Source: SM1-73 sp964588305 (GTDB lineage: Bacteria; Zixibacteria; MSB-5A5; SM1-73). From it: 64,000 nucleotides of DNA. The position numbers were made by a program, and so were the translations under genes. Below, piece by piece: positions 63,464 to 64,000 of the stretch (position 1 is the stretch's first letter; each line of letters begins with the position of its first letter). The stretch lies in assembly GCA_964588305.1 (NCBI GenBank), contig CAZPOP010000013.1:1-64000 (forward strand), written 5' to 3'. The notes under the pieces are model-generated. The model was not told where the DNA came from, made no database searches, and saw only the letters and a program-made list of their open reading frames with translations.

Positions 63464-63820
63464 CTATTCCCACTTCAGGGCACCTTTTTTGATCATATAG
63501 AAATACCCAACCAAAACTATCAGAAGAAAAACCCCCATCTCGATCAAACCAAAGAGCTCAAGTTTCCTATAGATGACCGCCCAGGGATACAAGAAAACTA
63601 CCTCTATGTCAAAAATGATGAATAGAATGGCGATCAAATAGAATTTTACGGAAAATCTACCTCGAGCATCCCCGATTGGGTCAACACCGCATTCGTAAGG
63701 GGAAAGCTTCTGTTTGGTGGGGACTCTTCTGCCAAACAGATAAGACAGTGCCAGAATCAGAATGGCAACCCCGGTCACCAAAAAGATCAACACGAAAATA
63801 GGGAAATAAGCCTCAAACAT
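63464..63820 (-). CDS. nuoA: NADH-quinone oxidoreductase subunit A
   Basis: This 118-residue protein has three membrane helices, with KLSPYECGVDPIGDARGRFS and the IIFDIEVVFLYPWAV signature of NuoA. It is the first gene of the operon. The start is supported by GGGAGAGAAG upstream. Confidence 0.95.
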   Translation of the reverse strand: MFEAYFPIFVLIFLVTGVAILILALSYLFGRRVPTKQKLSPYECGVDPIGDARGRFSVKFYLIAILFIIFDIEVVFLYPWAVIYRKLELFGLIEMGVFLLIVLVGYFYMIKKGALKWE

Positions 63821-63848
63821 GTCTTCTCTCCCAAAAGAGCTTGTGAAA

Positions 63849-63876
63849 AGAATAACAAGGTATAGAAAAAAGTCAA
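63849..63876 (-). promoter_or_regulatory. Putative promoter of the nuo operon
   Basis: On the minus strand, TTGACT (63871-63876) is followed after 16 bases by TATTCT (63849-63854). It lies about 30 bases upstream of the nuoA ATG and is the only well-spaced pair I see there. A small hairpin, GCAGAAA-GGG-TTTCTGC (63893-63909), lies just upstream of it. Confidence 0.5.
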
Positions 63877-63966
63877 GTTAAATTTTCCAGGGGCAGAAAG
63901 GGTTTCTGCAATAAGGGATTCCGGCGTGTTGGCTTCTAGGCCTGTTGAAAAATCCCGAATCGGAGT

Positions 63967-63987
63967 GCCCATCTGGGCGGTTTTTTT
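63967..63987 (+). terminator. Terminator-like hairpin at the window edge (plus strand)
   Basis: GCCCA-TC-TGGGC (63967-63978) is followed by GG and seven T residues. The short stem with a strong T tract is terminator-like for a plus-strand transcript, but no plus-strand gene is visible before it, so its role is unclear. Confidence 0.45.
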
Positions 63988-64000
63988 CAAGAACTAAGTA

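Overview
The window is a stretch of a Gram-negative bacterial chromosome. It has an exosortase, lipoproteins, a full 14-subunit complex I operon and HslUV. It also has a type I dockerin module on a secreted C25-type protease and dense palindromic intergenic repeats. Together these suggest an uncultured lineage of the FCB superphylum, perhaps Zixibacteria-like. That placement is inference from gene content, not from a phylogeny. Nearly all housekeeping genes lie on the minus strand. The accessory genes at 23.5-28.9 kb and 35.8-39.7 kb lie on the plus strand.

Layout. 1-1174: 3' part of a 23S rRNA gene, 5S rRNA and a terminator (plus). 1444-9264 (minus): DUF362-ferredoxin protein, corC, ybeY, pgpH, phoH and aspS. 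9315-9484: a hicB-like gene broken by one missing base. 9775-17913 (minus): hslU, hslV, xerC, topA, rpoZ, gmk, a DUF370/RemA-like gene and yicC. 18089-22785: a CDF metal exporter, a TPR/sigma-54 activator and a small exported protein coupled to it. 23566-25374 (plus): an exosortase, its overlapping membrane partner and a cysteine hydrolase. 25804-28131 (plus): a defence locus with a DUF2188 protein, a Cys-rich mini-protein, a cyclic-nucleotide-binding/TIR effector and a class III nucleotide cyclase. The last two form a Pycsar antiphage module. 28460-28939: a Ser/Thr kinase cut off before its catalytic loop. 28950-35218 (minus): DUF362, a UbiA-family prenyltransferase, a GAF/GGDEF protein, rsmE and dnaJ. 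35783-39655 (plus): a 1290-residue secreted C25-like protease with FG-GAP repeats and a dockerin. 39827-42507 (minus): two Big_5 lipoproteins. 43186-47703 (minus): hrcA-grpE-(two guest genes)-dnaK behind a CIRCE operator. 47995-48801 (plus): a DUF1848 protein. 49009-63820 (minus): complete nuoA-N.

How the parts fit. The heat-shock operon carries its own HrcA/CIRCE circuit. nuoA-N encodes a full NADH:quinone oxidoreductase, including the NuoEFG NADH module. The Pycsar pair is a self-contained signalling defence: the cyclase would make a cyclic pyrimidine nucleotide after phage sensing, and the TIR effector would bind it and deplete NAD+. The intergenic DNA is unusual. At least six elements share one topology, an outer stem enclosing two hairpins, while their sequences differ. 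Copies flank the Pycsar locus, lie beside the hslU and nuoE stop codons and sit between nuo genes.
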